Shown here piece by piece: positions 12,501 to 18,338 of a stretch of DNA of 64,000 bases. The translations under genes were made by a program, and so were the position numbers. The DNA is taken from NCBI GenBank assembly GCA_014799665.1, contig JAAVHP010000012.1:1-64000 (forward strand). Direction: 5' to 3'. The number at the start of each line of letters is the position of its first letter. The stretch's first letter is position 1. This stretch comes from Clostridiales bacterium (GTDB lineage Bacteria > Bacillota > Clostridia > Christensenellales > Pumilibacteraceae). Under the pieces are notes generated by a model. The model ran no database searches. It saw nothing but the letters and a program-made list of their open reading frames with translations, and was not told where the DNA came from.

Positions 12501-13286
12501 GTAGTCAAGGCGATAAACAAGGTCGAGGACTGCGATACCGAGGCGCAAAACGTAGTTAGACTCAGCGACCTTCTCGCTATGAATTACACTTACGAGTGCA
12601 GGGTGGACGGCGAGCAGTACGGCATTGGTATATCCAATAGCAATATCGTTTGGTTTACGCTGTACGACGAGAACGGCGTGGACGTTACCGATAACTACAA
12701 GATAGAAAAGCATGAGGGCGAGATCGAGGTCGTTTCGGCGCTTATAACGGTTGTTTTCGGCAACCACAGCAAGCAGTACGACGGTACGCCATTGACTATC
12801 ACCGAGCTTATTCCCGGCTATGCGTATTTCGTCAAATATAAGCCTGCGGGCGTAGAAACCGTAACTATCGATTACGATAAGTACGAGGGCATAACCACGG
12901 GCTCGATCGACGGCAAGGAGCTTGCGGAGATATTCGTCGAGCGCGGATATATCCATATCAATAACGACGAGCTGGACGCTAAAAATTATAAGATCGTTTT
13001 CGAGGACACGAGCCTTTCCGTTGAGAAGATCAAGCTTACCGTTTCGACCCCGTCGGTAGTTAAGCCGTACGACGGCAAGCCGATAGAGTTCCCCGCTACC
13101 ACGACGAGCGGCAACCTTATTTCGGGGCACAAGCTTGTTATCGAGTATAATAAGTTCATCGACATAACGGACGGCACAGTCATGAACAAACCCAAGAACG
13201 TCAGGATAGTCGACGGCGACGGCAACGACGTTACCGAGCTCTATGACATAGAAGTCGTTTACGGCTCTGTCGAGATCACGGGTTAG
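3513..13286 (+). CDS. giant (3257-residue) MBG/YDG-repeat surface protein with transglutaminase-like domain
   Basis: The ATG at 3513 follows AAGGAGG at 3491-3497, which overlaps the stop of the preceding gene. A basic N-terminus and a hydrophobic segment at about residues 24-45 suggest a membrane anchor. After two atypical modules come about 27 YDG/MBG modules in tandem (roughly residues 205-2670), a transglutaminase-like domain (about 2680-2960) with Cys2898 in GVCRHYA, His2938 in GHAWVEVY and Glu2954 where Asp is usual, a Gly-rich linker, and about three more modules. There is no sorting signal. If each module is about 90 residues of beta-sandwich, the protein would be a long stalk holding the enzyme domain far from the membrane; that is inference. 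The order matches the upstream paralogue, so the pair probably arose by duplication followed by repeat expansion. Substrate and partner are unknown. Confidence 0.87.
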   Translation: MRYADYNKKMARLAKFLRVVKRFRALIIICAVLLFGTVAALLSTRGLVYDSVSCPAEIVYGTELPYKASAFMSGVKYEYRADGDTEWSGDMPTAAGKYYVRAVSKRINGAPSYGKEYPFAILQKAIDISVSGVLVYGDTPSIIAELAEGDTAVCTDFEYTAVSLESSDITPVLKAVTITNAAGEDVTNSYKLNAVKRTVTFAKRDIKISVESATREYDGTPLMLHEWEIADGSLAANDEVVASFSAEVTLPGAVNNAPEIMILHDGETDVTINYNITVDTGLLTVLKRRINVTTEDCSREYDGTPLSHPVFALDAATPLVEGDSALVTESATITEVGSASNKLAFEIVDGDGNIASDYYELSVVYGTLKIVPRPITVKTSDARKTYDGTPLYNEKFEVTGGSLLDGHSVKVSGRVEMTDAGSTDNALQVSVEGDGKDYSSCYAVTYDYGTLTVDKRALTVTAGDCEKVYDGTPLVNMNGNNYTVTAGGSNSGLISGHAISAASFKGSITDKGRAQVNSITSVTVKAGDKDVTNNYEIEKVAGWLTVTPRPITVETLSHTFVYNGYAQFDVSYKVTSELKPVSGHTLKAKDGYTTVTNVSDSGTLNEVEFEVAGTSGDNYVITVNAVGVLTVTAREIAVVAGDCQKVYDGAPLTNTDDTNFIYTDYDYGESGGLVSGHSISVTFAGSLTEVGKEKINEIASVTITAGEKDVTANYDITTVSGWLEVTKRTVYITTDSDTFAYDGDSHYCDTYKVTAPSEADKTGLVLDHALKVKSKTTVTDATEKPIENVLTFTVEDGDGLDNTANYKFEITCGTLTVKKRTVVFTAGSGEKVYDGYPLSSASDIVSEPLIGGYSVGAGGVLNLIYDLIDGHTYTYTYKEQSIIRVSKVTNELDEITIYDGAGKDVTRNYIITKRYGTLEITKREIKVYTPDYEFVYNGGSCTMLVVNFLNGYSLAETDKFRYDQYSQITDVGSTANIVKVSVLHNSLTPDDVTDCYDIVFESYGTLTVKARPITIKPKDKTAEYNGEFIHWYDGYEYTEFNRVDRVGLISGHVIADINVTLSDDPDYPPLDAGEYKHKINSVNIYDKNGKLVTKNYDITYEYSTLTVTPRKITVTTASKSWVYDGEEHSYHAAHADNIVEGQDYDIYYRYGTGVITDVGTVKNEFNSIFIYQYIGGVKTDVTHNYEVEWVFGDLTVTPRPIIVSVKDDLTKVYDGDPLKNTDGDNFTYTPFDKDKEIGLVVGQVITAKFSGEITNVGTGVNEISSVTITAEIDGEEKDVTANYEITKVSGALEVTKRYVKIRTATNSWVYDGEPHYDTDWDYIEAEYLPDDIANDNVLVEGHDLVALSWTKIKEVSEGNPANLVKYKVVGIDGKDETDNYNLEVATGNLRITRRYIMVVPNSHTWVYDGETHYDFGWRYFTRADRPSISDAMFEKYSNTLLDGDEIRYRYYDYDGDGTVRAGDTITNVGRKRNYCSYYVYYANTDVRNYNYYIASYAKDAYLEITPRPIEIVSGSKSWTYDGEMHRHLEFEFAEGSLLPVLDHKITAIDGVAVQNVMRDEDGNVIGTRNLLNLQLSGTDADINNYDIKIVEFGELKILPPTITIHSHGKAALYYDTDLFDKDFDLFASGVDNAILSAVKEAIKVDGWTIIRDAQRDNDGNVIGVPNVLEFDLSAEILKNFDFEYEWGELKIIPRLLPLISESDTFEYDGNSHGKFEAKIRGDLQYLVPGQPVSYVGWNEFTVVGEYDNVFTAIVLDADGVDKTHNYNIQYTYGKITITPRAITVGAVNELQTKVYDGTPIECAEYSLAFGSLADGDSLTPKYNTVKWATTAPVAFGIQSVVLLNEFGENVTDCYEITISGVGSAHVTPRPLTIKTGSGVWTYTGEIHFTDEYSIEEGTLPLWHYVIVKDYTCITEVGTTPNVLGISIMFDDTEWVDVTECFDITQEHGTLEVVAEKKIIYVTLDGDNKEYDGTPLFAPKTYSIVYPNGVDGSGYTFTIEISGSQTNVGSTSVKYGEYSLKDESGNDTTDNYAFNIKVGRLVVTARTVTLATDSDQKKYDGTPLKNEALSVVGGLISGHEVALVTPASITDVGSISNVHTVKIMSGERDVTSNYNVVWNSGTLTVTPRIIYVTTPDNSKTYDGTPLSDTRVTVTGDGFIGGHKLYATAIAAITHVGTVDNEIAYEVRDINGVNKTDNYDIISTCGTLEITKRAVTIETASNTWVYDGTAKFDYGYTVRGGSFANGETLNVTAATEIVNVGTVDNQFITCGILCEDGSAGYLTDYDITFVRGTLTVTQRPIGIIAGSHEKAYDGTPLTPSGSYTFADGFGEFGLVEGHSVEVSFADNSITVPGEVDNVISSVVIKDGDGNDVTGNYYIETYDGKLTVFRRRIKVQAASAEKVYDGTPLTATGFGGFVCVDVDNENYFDLVEGHISYADCDGSRTFVGSSINALATGSVRVYLKQDNMYFAYVTDYYIIEFSDKDGVLTVTGEQLIITTATDEFTYNGDEHFNPTFTVTGLKDGDSIESLGITVTEYVSVKNVLRDDDGNVIGYENVLKFYLTEATKKYDIGIEYGTLTVNPAVIKIITADGKWWYDGEEHSNPSFKAEGELPDDHNIVVDAYATITDPGRVKNSLLLSVIIGRDPSALVTGNFEFEFTYGTLVVEINGEGGGEPFMWVYGEKNGTVYLRQQSHNKYVSGTDWTDSSGVRYGEYIEYGGKSYSVNYLASLLLDAANAAKTTVDIRALSSGLYAVPNYKTLDGNHVQSSDIICEPNDGDITLVDDLYTWSAQYYSYNVRSDGGAKLKAASLPAEYAEIERAYREYVYLNGVGYLAVDDKTREFLNGVIRAQGFDPADPEIINKVASYIQKSAEYSFDYDPIVDVDEDGTVIAFLDKYKQGVCRHYATAATMLFRTLGMPARYVEGIMTSVKAGEWVEVTIGHAWVEVYIDGVGWVSVEVTGNMSGGGNGGGNGEEGGGDGDDKPVISIKPVDVVEEYKGCVVKAINKVEDCDTEAQNVVRLSDLLAMNYTYECRVDGEQYGIGISNSNIVWFTLYDENGVDVTDNYKIEKHEGEIEVVSALITVVFGNHSKQYDGTPLTITELIPGYAYFVKYKPAGVETVTIDYDKYEGITTGSIDGKELAEIFVERGYIHINNDELDAKNYKIVFEDTSLSVEKIKLTVSTPSVVKPYDGKPIEFPATTTSGNLISGHKLVIEYNKFIDITDGTVMNKPKNVRIVDGDGNDVTELYDIEVVYGSVEITG
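4122..11505 (+). repeat. about 27 tandem MBG/YDG-coding repeats
   Basis: The coding sequence is a series of divergent units of roughly 250-300 bases, each opening with a motif encoding (K/E)xYDG(T)PL or a variant such as SWVYDGEEH and ending with codons for YGTLTV. The 17-base stretch tacgacggcacgccgct recurs almost unchanged in many units (for example near 4160, 4409, 4667, 4916, 9684, 9931, 10440 and 10711). Two module flavours can be told apart: the TPL type and a SWVYDGE-H type clustered at about 6850-8100 and 11000-11300. Near-identical patches invite recombination and length variation. Confidence 0.85.
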
Positions 13287-13420
13287 CTGATTAGGTAGTA
13301 TTTGCGTGGCACCCTTGCGGCGGTTCGCCTAGATCCCCCGACTGCGCTCGGGATGATGCAAGTTAAAGATTGCCTTTCGGTAATATCGTTACAAAAGGCA
13401 AAGTAATATTACCGTTCAAT
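13287..13420. other. intergenic stretch with palindromic repeat
   Basis: No gene is seen. It contains a hairpin of the type atccccCGAnnnnnCTCGggat at about 13331-13354, resembling the intergenic palindromes found elsewhere in the window. It also contains two overlapping inverted repeats at 13371-13413 (ttgccttt with aaaggcaa, and cggtaatat with atattaccg) that cannot form together. One of them could serve as the terminator of the giant surface-protein gene, but neither is followed by a good T run. Confidence 0.4.
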
Positions 13421-13455
13421 GTAAAAGCGGCAGTGCAATTTTGCACTGCCGCTTT
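13421..13455 (-). terminator. rho-independent terminator of the tRNA-Arg gene
   Basis: A perfect 15-bp inverted repeat (aaagcggcagtgcaa at 13424-13438, its complement at 13441-13455) with a 2-base spacer (in practice a 4-base loop) is followed on the minus strand by TTTTAC. It begins at the last base of the encoded CCA end, so it would stop transcription directly after the tRNA. Confidence 0.8.
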
Positions 13456-13531
13456 GGCGTTCCCGGCGCGACTTGAACGCGCGACCTTCCGCTTAGGAGG
13501 CGGACGCTCTATCCAGCTGAGCTACGAGAAC
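13455..13531 (-). tRNA. tRNA-Arg (anticodon CCT)
   Basis: On the minus strand the sequence folds as a full cloverleaf: acceptor stem GTTCTCG with CGGGAAC, D arm AGCTCAGCTGGATAGAGC, anticodon stem TCCGC/GCGGA with loop CTCCTAA (anticodon CCT, reading AGG), and a T arm containing GTTCAAG. The discriminator is G and the CCA end is encoded. It is isolated, with its own terminator directly downstream. tRNA genes are common integration sites, but no attachment-site duplication of its 3' end is visible next to the phage-like genes 3 kb away. Confidence 0.93.
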
Positions 13532-13621
13532 ATATACGGGTATTCAACTGAAATCGAATACCCGTATATTGTATCACGGTTAAGGCGATAGGTCAAGCAA
13601 AATGCCGCGCTTTTCGTTTGC

Positions 13622-13650
13622 TTGACAGTTCGGCGTTATTTTGATATAAT
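13622..13650 (+). promoter_or_regulatory. consensus sigma-A promoter for the alpha/beta hydrolase gene
   Basis: TTGACA at 13622-13627 and TATAAT at 13645-13650 are separated by exactly 17 bases, a perfect housekeeping promoter. The expected start, about 13657, gives a short leader of about 14 bases holding GGAGGGTG just before the ATG at 13671. Confidence 0.9.
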
Positions 13651-13670
13651 CGGTTTATACGGAGGGTGAT

Positions 13671-14885
13671 ATGCAAACCTGGATGATTGCATTGATAGTT
13701 GTTGCGGGCGCTTTGGCGTTTGTTGCCGTGGCGTTCGTTTTGTGGGCGTTGCTGCCCGTTCATTTCGTTCTCGGGCGGCGCAAGGAAATTCCGTTGGAGA
13801 AACGGATCAAGCTCGGTTATACCGCCGAGAACTTCGGCGTGAATTCCAAGTGGTTCGGTGGGGTAAAGGACAGGACGGAAACGCTTTCCTTGACCGCATA
13901 CGACGGCGTGGAGCTTTCGGCGTTGCTTATTAAACAGCCAGAGCATTTGGGTAGGGTCGCCGTTTGCTGCCACGGCTACGGCGCGAACCAGCATTCCATG
14001 CAAGCCCAAGCCAAGATATTCTACGATCGCGGCTTCGACGTTATCATTCCTGCCATGCGCGGACATAAAGGTTCGGGCGGCAAGGTCGGCATGGCGTGGC
14101 TCGATCGGTTCGACCTTTTGCGCTGGATAGATAAGGCGGTAGCCGTTTTCGGCGACGGCGTGAAGATTGCGCTTTGCGGTACGTCCATGGGCGGCTCGAC
14201 GGTGATCGCCGCAAGCGGTATGACCTTGCCTTCGCAGGTTAAGTGCGTTATCGACGATTGCGGGTTCAATTCGCAGTTCGACGAGTACGCGGCGGTGCTC
14301 GCTGGCGGAAATACGGATAAGATCTCTACCCGCACGCGAATATCGCTGTATATGGTGAACTTGGGCGTTAAGCTCGTTCACGGCTATTCGCTTTACGACG
14401 CGGATATAGAAAGCTTCGCACGGAACATGACTATCCCTGCGTTGTTCATTCACGGCGAGGAAGATAAGTACGTGCCGTGCGCGCTCGGTCGCAAGCTTTA
14501 CGAAGCGTGCGCGTCCGAGAATAAAGAGTTTTTATCTATTGTGGGCGCGGGACACGCTCTCTCGTACGCTGTCGATAAGCAAAAGTATACCGACGCATTT
14601 ACTGCGTTTATAGATAAGTATATCGAGGGCAGTGCGTTCATTGCCGACAGCGACGAACTTATCGTAGAAGAAGTTAAGGAAGAAGAAAAGAAGGAAACCG
14701 TGCAAGAAGTTAAAGAGGACGAGAAGAATGAAACTCCCGACGAGGTTAAAGAGGAAGTAAAAGAGAACGGCGAAGACGAAGATGAAAAGAAAGAGAGCGA
14801 AGAAGTAAAAGAGGAAGCCCCCACCGAGGAAGAAAAGAAAGAGGAAAGCGAACAGCTCGCCGAGGAAAATAAGACGGAAGAATAA
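13671..14885 (+). CDS. membrane-anchored alpha/beta hydrolase with Glu/Lys-rich tail
   Basis: The 404-residue protein starts at the ATG behind GGAGGGTG. Residues 5-27 form one hydrophobic segment. An alpha/beta-hydrolase core follows with an oxyanion-type HGYG motif, nucleophile Ser172 in GTSMGG, Asp265 in HGEEDKYV and His295 in GAGHAL, a complete serine-hydrolase triad. It resembles the YqkD/serine aminopeptidase-like group often annotated as alpha/beta fold hydrolases; the natural substrate cannot be read from sequence. From about residue 325 the protein ends in some 80 residues composed almost wholly of Glu, Lys, Val and Asp, probably helical or disordered, which is unusual for the family. 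It is a single-gene unit with a perfect promoter upstream and a terminator at 14952-14984. Confidence 0.85.
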   Translation: MQTWMIALIVVAGALAFVAVAFVLWALLPVHFVLGRRKEIPLEKRIKLGYTAENFGVNSKWFGGVKDRTETLSLTAYDGVELSALLIKQPEHLGRVAVCCHGYGANQHSMQAQAKIFYDRGFDVIIPAMRGHKGSGGKVGMAWLDRFDLLRWIDKAVAVFGDGVKIALCGTSMGGSTVIAASGMTLPSQVKCVIDDCGFNSQFDEYAAVLAGGNTDKISTRTRISLYMVNLGVKLVHGYSLYDADIESFARNMTIPALFIHGEEDKYVPCALGRKLYEACASENKEFLSIVGAGHALSYAVDKQKYTDAFTAFIDKYIEGSAFIADSDELIVEEVKEEEKKETVQEVKEDEKNETPDEVKEEVKENGEDEDEKKESEEVKEEAPTEEEKKEESEQLAEENKTEE

Positions 14886-14899
14886 GGATAGAGTTTTTC

Positions 14900-14946
14900 A
14901 CCGACGTCGCTACGCGACGCCCCCCCTGAGGGCAAGGCGAATAAGG
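14900..14946. repeat. copy of dispersed palindromic intergenic repeat (family 1)
   Basis: It contains cgtcgctacgcgacg, a small perfect palindrome, followed by cccccctgagggcaaggcgaa. The same elements in similar order recur at 15556-15690 and, inverted, at about 56902-56955. It is non-coding. Confidence 0.6.
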
Positions 14947-14951
14947 TTATT

Positions 14952-14984
14952 AAAGTTACTTCCTTTACGGGAGTAATTTTTTTA
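14952..14984 (+). terminator. rho-independent terminator after the hydrolase gene
   Basis: A hairpin pairs gttacttcc (14955-14963) with gggagtaat (14969-14977), including two wobble pairs, around a TTTAC loop and is followed by a run of T residues. Confidence 0.65.
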
Positions 14985-15125
14985 TTGAGAAAAACGTCGC
15001 TATGTATATATTGACATACTGTTGTCAGTAATTCAATGTTAAACTGCGGTTGAAAATAACAAACGGTACCCGCCAATGTCGTGAGATATAGGCGGTTCGC
15101 TATTTGTGGAGGAGAACGTAGTTTT

Positions 15126-15560
15126 ATGCGAACGGAACGAAGAACAATTGACAACGTAATACTTATCAACCCGCTTATTTGCGGCTTGCAGAACGTGATA
15201 GAGCGCGAGCAGGAAAGCGTGATCGCCGACCTCGTAACGCCCGCGCATAAGATCGTGCAAAAGCTGTTCAAGCTCGATAATCGGCGCATCGATCTTTGCA
15301 ACCTCAACGTGCTGTACGGCTTTATCGAGCGCGCGCTCGGCGACAAGTTTGGGCTTTTCCGTTCGTGCGTGTTCGGCGGCGTAGCAGGAGATAGCGACGA
15401 TTATAAAATCGCGCTAAGCGCAATCGAGCTTGCGGGGTATACCGTAGAGCGGATAAATACCGAGTTCGAGTATTTATTCAAACTCATTAAGCGCAAGCCC
15501 AAAAGGGCGGTCAAGAGTGCAGGGTTTACCGTTAATTATAAAGCTGTTGCGAGTAATTAA
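15126..15560 (+). CDS. uncharacterised 144-residue protein
   Basis: The preferred start is the ATG at 15126, 11 bases after GGAGGAG (15108-15114); an in-frame GTG at 15081 lacks a binding site. The protein starts MRTERRTIDNVILINPLICG, has no membrane segment, is mostly helical in appearance and ends in a basic region rich in Lys and Arg. I do not recognise a family. A TTGACA at 15011-15016 lies inside an inverted repeat (tgaca at 15012-15016, tgtca at 15023-15027), which could be a regulated promoter, although the -10 region is poor. It is not clear whether the gene belongs with the phage-like cassette that begins 900 bases later; family 1 repeats and an opposite-strand gene lie between. Confidence 0.6.
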   Translation: MRTERRTIDNVILINPLICGLQNVIEREQESVIADLVTPAHKIVQKLFKLDNRRIDLCNLNVLYGFIERALGDKFGLFRSCVFGGVAGDSDDYKIALSAIELAGYTVERINTEFEYLFKLIKRKPKRAVKSAGFTVNYKAVASN

Positions 15561-15561
15561 A

Positions 15562-15690
15562 TGCCCTCATCCGTCACGGCTTGCGCCGTGCCACCACCCC
15601 CATGCCCCCAATTGGGGAAGGCGAATATGGAAAAGATCGTTCACCTCATCCGTCGCTACGCGACACCTTCCCCCTGAGGGGAAGGCAAAT
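15562..15690. repeat. two adjacent copies of dispersed palindromic repeat (family 1)
   Basis: Two units lie head to tail: cctcatccgtcacggcttgcg... with ccaattggggaaggcgaa, then cctcatccgtcgctacgcga... with ccttcccctgaggggaaggc-like sequence. Each joins a short GC-rich palindrome to a ccttcccc/ggggaagg palindrome. This is a known style of intergenic repeat in gut Clostridia, but I cannot name the family. No coding potential is seen. Confidence 0.65.
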
Positions 15691-15708
15691 AAAGATAAGT
15701 TAAAATTC

Positions 15709-16362
15709 CTATTCGTCTTTCGGTTTACGGAAAAGGAAATACATAATAAACGGAACGGGGATACACAGCGCAACGGAAAAGATTATTGCGGTCGTGGTAG
15801 ACATTGCTTGTGGGGTTTCGTTCGGTTCTTCGGGTTGCTCGTCGATGACAGGTGGGGTGATTACGGGTTCTTCCTTTTCGATTATATTCGGTGGGATGGG
15901 GTCGACGCGGACGTGCGCCGAATAGCAGTATCCGCTTACCGTTTCGGTCTTGACGTAATACCAAAGATCGCCCGCGCCCGATATTATTGCATCGCCGCTT
16001 ATCGAGCCGTAGCACCTGCCGCTGCCCGTCGGTTCGAGCACGGTCAGGACGTCGGCGGTCTTGTTCGGCGCGGAGCGCAGGTTGACGGGCTGACCGTCGT
16101 TATCGCAGTAAAAGCGCACGGTCGTTTCGTACTTGGTCATGGGGATATAGTCGACTTCCTGCACTTCGTCCGCGCGCACGTAGCCGCTAATGTCGTCGTA
16201 CGCCACGGCGATATATCCGCTCGGCGCGTCGACGTCGCTCTGCATGACGAAATAGCCGGCGGGTAGGTCGACGACGGGCTGCATTGCGGCGTTATATAAA
16301 GTTGTTTTGGACGGCATGAGAAAAAACATCAGCGCCGTCATTACCGAACACAATACCGACAT
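15709..16362 (-). CDS. SH3-type domain envelope protein
   Basis: The protein has up to 217 residues. The N-terminus is hydrophobic (signal peptide or anchor). A bacterial SH3-like region around residues 80-150 contains the typical VNLRSAPNKTADVLTVLEPTG pattern in part (NLRSAPNKTADVLTVL) and WYYVKTETVSGYCYSAHVRV. A Pro/Glu-rich linker follows, then a C-terminal membrane helix (about 190-210) and a short basic cytoplasmic tail. SH3b domains usually bind cell-wall peptides, so an envelope-sensing or wall-binding role is likely. The start is uncertain: no binding site precedes the ATG at 16362 and internal ATGs exist a few codons on. It is transcribed divergently from the phage-like cassette, so the two share the 76-base region with the palindrome at 16376-16400. 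Confidence 0.7.
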   Translation of the reverse strand: MSVLCSVMTALMFFLMPSKTTLYNAAMQPVVDLPAGYFVMQSDVDAPSGYIAVAYDDISGYVRADEVQEVDYIPMTKYETTVRFYCDNDGQPVNLRSAPNKTADVLTVLEPTGSGRCYGSISGDAIISGAGDLWYYVKTETVSGYCYSAHVRVDPIPPNIIEKEEPVITPPVIDEQPEEPNETPQAMSTTTAIIFSVALCIPVPFIMYFLFRKPKDE

Positions 16363-16375
16363 GGTTTTTAGTTTA

Positions 16376-16400
16376 ATACGCTTCGCTTAGCGACGCGTAT
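16376..16400. promoter_or_regulatory. 25-bp palindrome between divergent SH3b and terminase genes
   Basis: The sequence atacgc-t-tcgct-t-agcga-c-gcgtat is symmetric over 25 bases with a single mismatched pair. It is the only strong symmetry in the shared upstream region of the SH3b gene (minus) and the terminase gene (plus). It could be an operator for a DNA-binding regulator or a short hairpin; part of it resembles the cgtcgctacgcgacg core of the family 1 repeats. Confidence 0.4.
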
Positions 16401-16438
16401 CTTGTTTTGTCGAATTTCGGGTGATTAAGGAAGTTACA

Positions 16439-17860
16439 ATGACTACGACGGCTACGGTAGAGAAAATTCTCAGGATAGAGCGCGAGCAAAAGCGCAGATA
16501 CCGAAATAACGCGCTCGCTCGGTACAATACCGAAAAAGTGCATATCAAGCAAATGGAGTTCCATAAATGCCCTAAGCGCAACCGTTGGGTGTTCGGCGGC
16601 AACCGCACGGGCAAGACCGAGTGCGGCGCGGTAGAAACGGTTTGGCTGGCGCGGGGCATTCACCCGTACAAGCAGAACAAGCGCACCGACGGTTGGGTGG
16701 TTTCGCTGTCGCGCAGGGTGCAGCGCGAGGTCGCGCAAAAGAAGATTTTGCATTATCTTAACCCCGATTGGATAGTCGATATAGTCATGGAAAGCGGCAA
16801 GAGCCAAAACCCGTCGGGCGGCGTTATCGACTACATAGCGGTCAAGAACGTTTTTGGCACGATAAGCACTATCGGGTTCAAGACCTGCGAGGCGGGGCGG
16901 GATAAGTTCGCGGGCGCGTCGCTCGATTACGTTTGGTTCGACGAGGAGCCGCCCGAGGATATTTACGACGAGTGCGCCATGCGCGTGGTCGACAAGAAGG
17001 GGCTTTTGTACGGCACTATGACGCCGCTTCTGGGGCTTACGTTCGTATATAAACGTATTTACCTTAACGCCAATGCCGATCCCGAGGTTTGGCACCTTTT
17101 CATGGAATGGGCGGACAACCCGTACCTCGATCCCGACGAGGTGGCGCGCGTGTCGGCGGCAATGACGGACGCCGAGCGCGACGTCAGGCGGTACGGGCGG
17201 TTCGTCGACGCTAAGGGCGCGGTGTACACCGAGTTCGACGAGCGTGTTCACGTTATCCCGCCGTTCGATATACCGCGCGAGTGGCAGGACAGACTGTCCA
17301 TTGATCCCGGGCTTAACAATCCGCTGTCCTGTCATTTCTACGCCGTCGACTACGACGGGAACGTGTACGTGGTCGCCGAGCATTTCGAGGCGGGCAAGCC
17401 CGTTGCATACCACGCCGAGGCGATAAAGGAAATTGCCGCGCGGCTTAATTGGCATACCGACGGGCGCGGGCGGCTGTCGGCGCTCATAGACAGCGCGGCG
17501 AATCAGCATACGCTTAACGCCGATAAGTCGGTCGCCGAACTGTTTTGCGACAACGGTATTCTAGTAGACACGCGAGTCAATAAGGATCTGTTTAGCGGCA
17601 TAAACCGCGTTAAGCAGTATTTAATGACCGACGGCAAGCCGCGCTTGTTTATTTTCGAGAACTGCGTCAATCTCATTCGCGAGCTTAAAAGCTATCGCTG
17701 GGGCGACGGCGACCGTCCGGTAAAGACCGACGATCACTGCCTGGACGAGCTTAGATACTATCTTATGAGTAGACCCGTTCCGCCCAGGTCGGTGCGGGCA
17801 AAGAGCGAGATCGAGCTGGACAAGGAGCGGCTTATAAGGCGTAACGGGAGAAGAAGATGA
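16439..17860 (+). CDS. terL: phage terminase large subunit
   Basis: The 473-residue protein starts at the ATG at 16439, five bases after AAGGAAG; an upstream in-frame GTG at 16421 has no binding site. It has the two-domain layout of TerL. The N-terminal ATPase carries Walker A GGNRTGKT (residues 53-60, Lys59) and Walker B YVWFDEE (Asp168, Glu169). The C-terminal RNase H-like nuclease shows LSIDPG, ALIDSA and DDHCLDELRY, giving the expected acidic residues for metal binding. The enzyme would cut concatemeric DNA and pump it through the portal encoded three genes downstream. All key residues appear intact, so nothing suggests an inactive relic. The stop overlaps the next start (ATGA). Confidence 0.92.
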   Translation: MTTTATVEKILRIEREQKRRYRNNALARYNTEKVHIKQMEFHKCPKRNRWVFGGNRTGKTECGAVETVWLARGIHPYKQNKRTDGWVVSLSRRVQREVAQKKILHYLNPDWIVDIVMESGKSQNPSGGVIDYIAVKNVFGTISTIGFKTCEAGRDKFAGASLDYVWFDEEPPEDIYDECAMRVVDKKGLLYGTMTPLLGLTFVYKRIYLNANADPEVWHLFMEWADNPYLDPDEVARVSAAMTDAERDVRRYGRFVDAKGAVYTEFDERVHVIPPFDIPREWQDRLSIDPGLNNPLSCHFYAVDYDGNVYVVAEHFEAGKPVAYHAEAIKEIAARLNWHTDGRGRLSALIDSAANQHTLNADKSVAELFCDNGILVDTRVNKDLFSGINRVKQYLMTDGKPRLFIFENCVNLIRELKSYRWGDGDRPVKTDDHCLDELRYYLMSRPVPPRSVRAKSEIELDKERLIRRNGRRR

Positions 17861-18114
17861 AATCACACGACGATATTCTGGACGCGGTAGTCAAGCGGGC
17901 GTGCGGATACGAGGCGCAAGAGGTGGTCGAGGAGTACGCGGTTGTCGACGGCTCGCTAGAACTCGTTAAGCGTAAGATCACGACTAAGGACGTACCGCCC
18001 GACATGACCGCCGCTAAAATGCTGTTCGATAACAACGAGGTCAGCGACCTTACGGACGAGCAGCTCGAATCGGAAAGGATAAGGCTTATTAAGGAGTTAA
18101 AAAAATCGCAATAG
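17857..18114 (+). CDS. small phage protein after TerL (possible terminase small-subunit-like partner)
   Basis: This 85-residue protein is translationally coupled to terL through an ATGA overlap. It begins with a short helix (DDILDAVVKRACGY), then a probable beta hairpin with EEYAVVDGSLELVKRKITTK, then VPPDMTAAKMLF and a charged helix ending LESERIRLIKELKKSQ. Small proteins with a similar VPPD-TA-K-L segment sit beside terminase genes in Firmicute phages, from memory, often unnamed or called small terminase-related. I cannot show a DNA-binding domain, so the small-subunit role is an inference from position and size. Confidence 0.7.
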   Translation: MKSHDDILDAVVKRACGYEAQEVVEEYAVVDGSLELVKRKITTKDVPPDMTAAKMLFDNNEVSDLTDEQLESERIRLIKELKKSQ

Positions 18115-18122
18115 GAGGTTTT

Positions 18123-18338
18123 ATGCAAATAATCGAGAACAAGCACAACATTAAATGCGATTGCGGGGCGTGCCGCAACCGCGCGACAAAAGCGGTCAAG
18201 TTCGACCGCGTGGGTATTCGCGGGCGAATGTACTTTTGCGATCAATGCCTGAATGCGCTGTATACGGCGATAGGCGAAAGCATAGTGCCGAAGTCGGTGG
18301 AGACCGCTAAGAGGAAAACGAGTAAGGGTACGAAATGA
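18123..18338 (+). CDS. small zinc-ribbon protein of the head cassette
   Basis: This 71-residue protein lies behind TAGGAGGTTTT. It has Cys in CDCGACRN near residues 12-17 and a second pair in FCDQC near residues 39-42, a likely zinc-binding knuckle of the CxC-C/CxxC type, and it ends in a basic tail (KRKTSKGTK). Its stop overlaps the portal start by four bases (ATGA). Function is unknown; the basic tail would fit DNA or capsid contact, but that is speculation. Confidence 0.7.
   Translation: MQIIENKHNIKCDCGACRNRATKAVKFDRVGIRGRMYFCDQCLNALYTAIGESIVPKSVETAKRKTSKGTK

Noticed and set aside
13455..16438. tRNA-Arg as the attachment site of the phage-like cassette.
   Set aside because: No second copy of the tRNA 3' end was found by eye at either edge of the cassette, other genes lie between, and there is no integrase.
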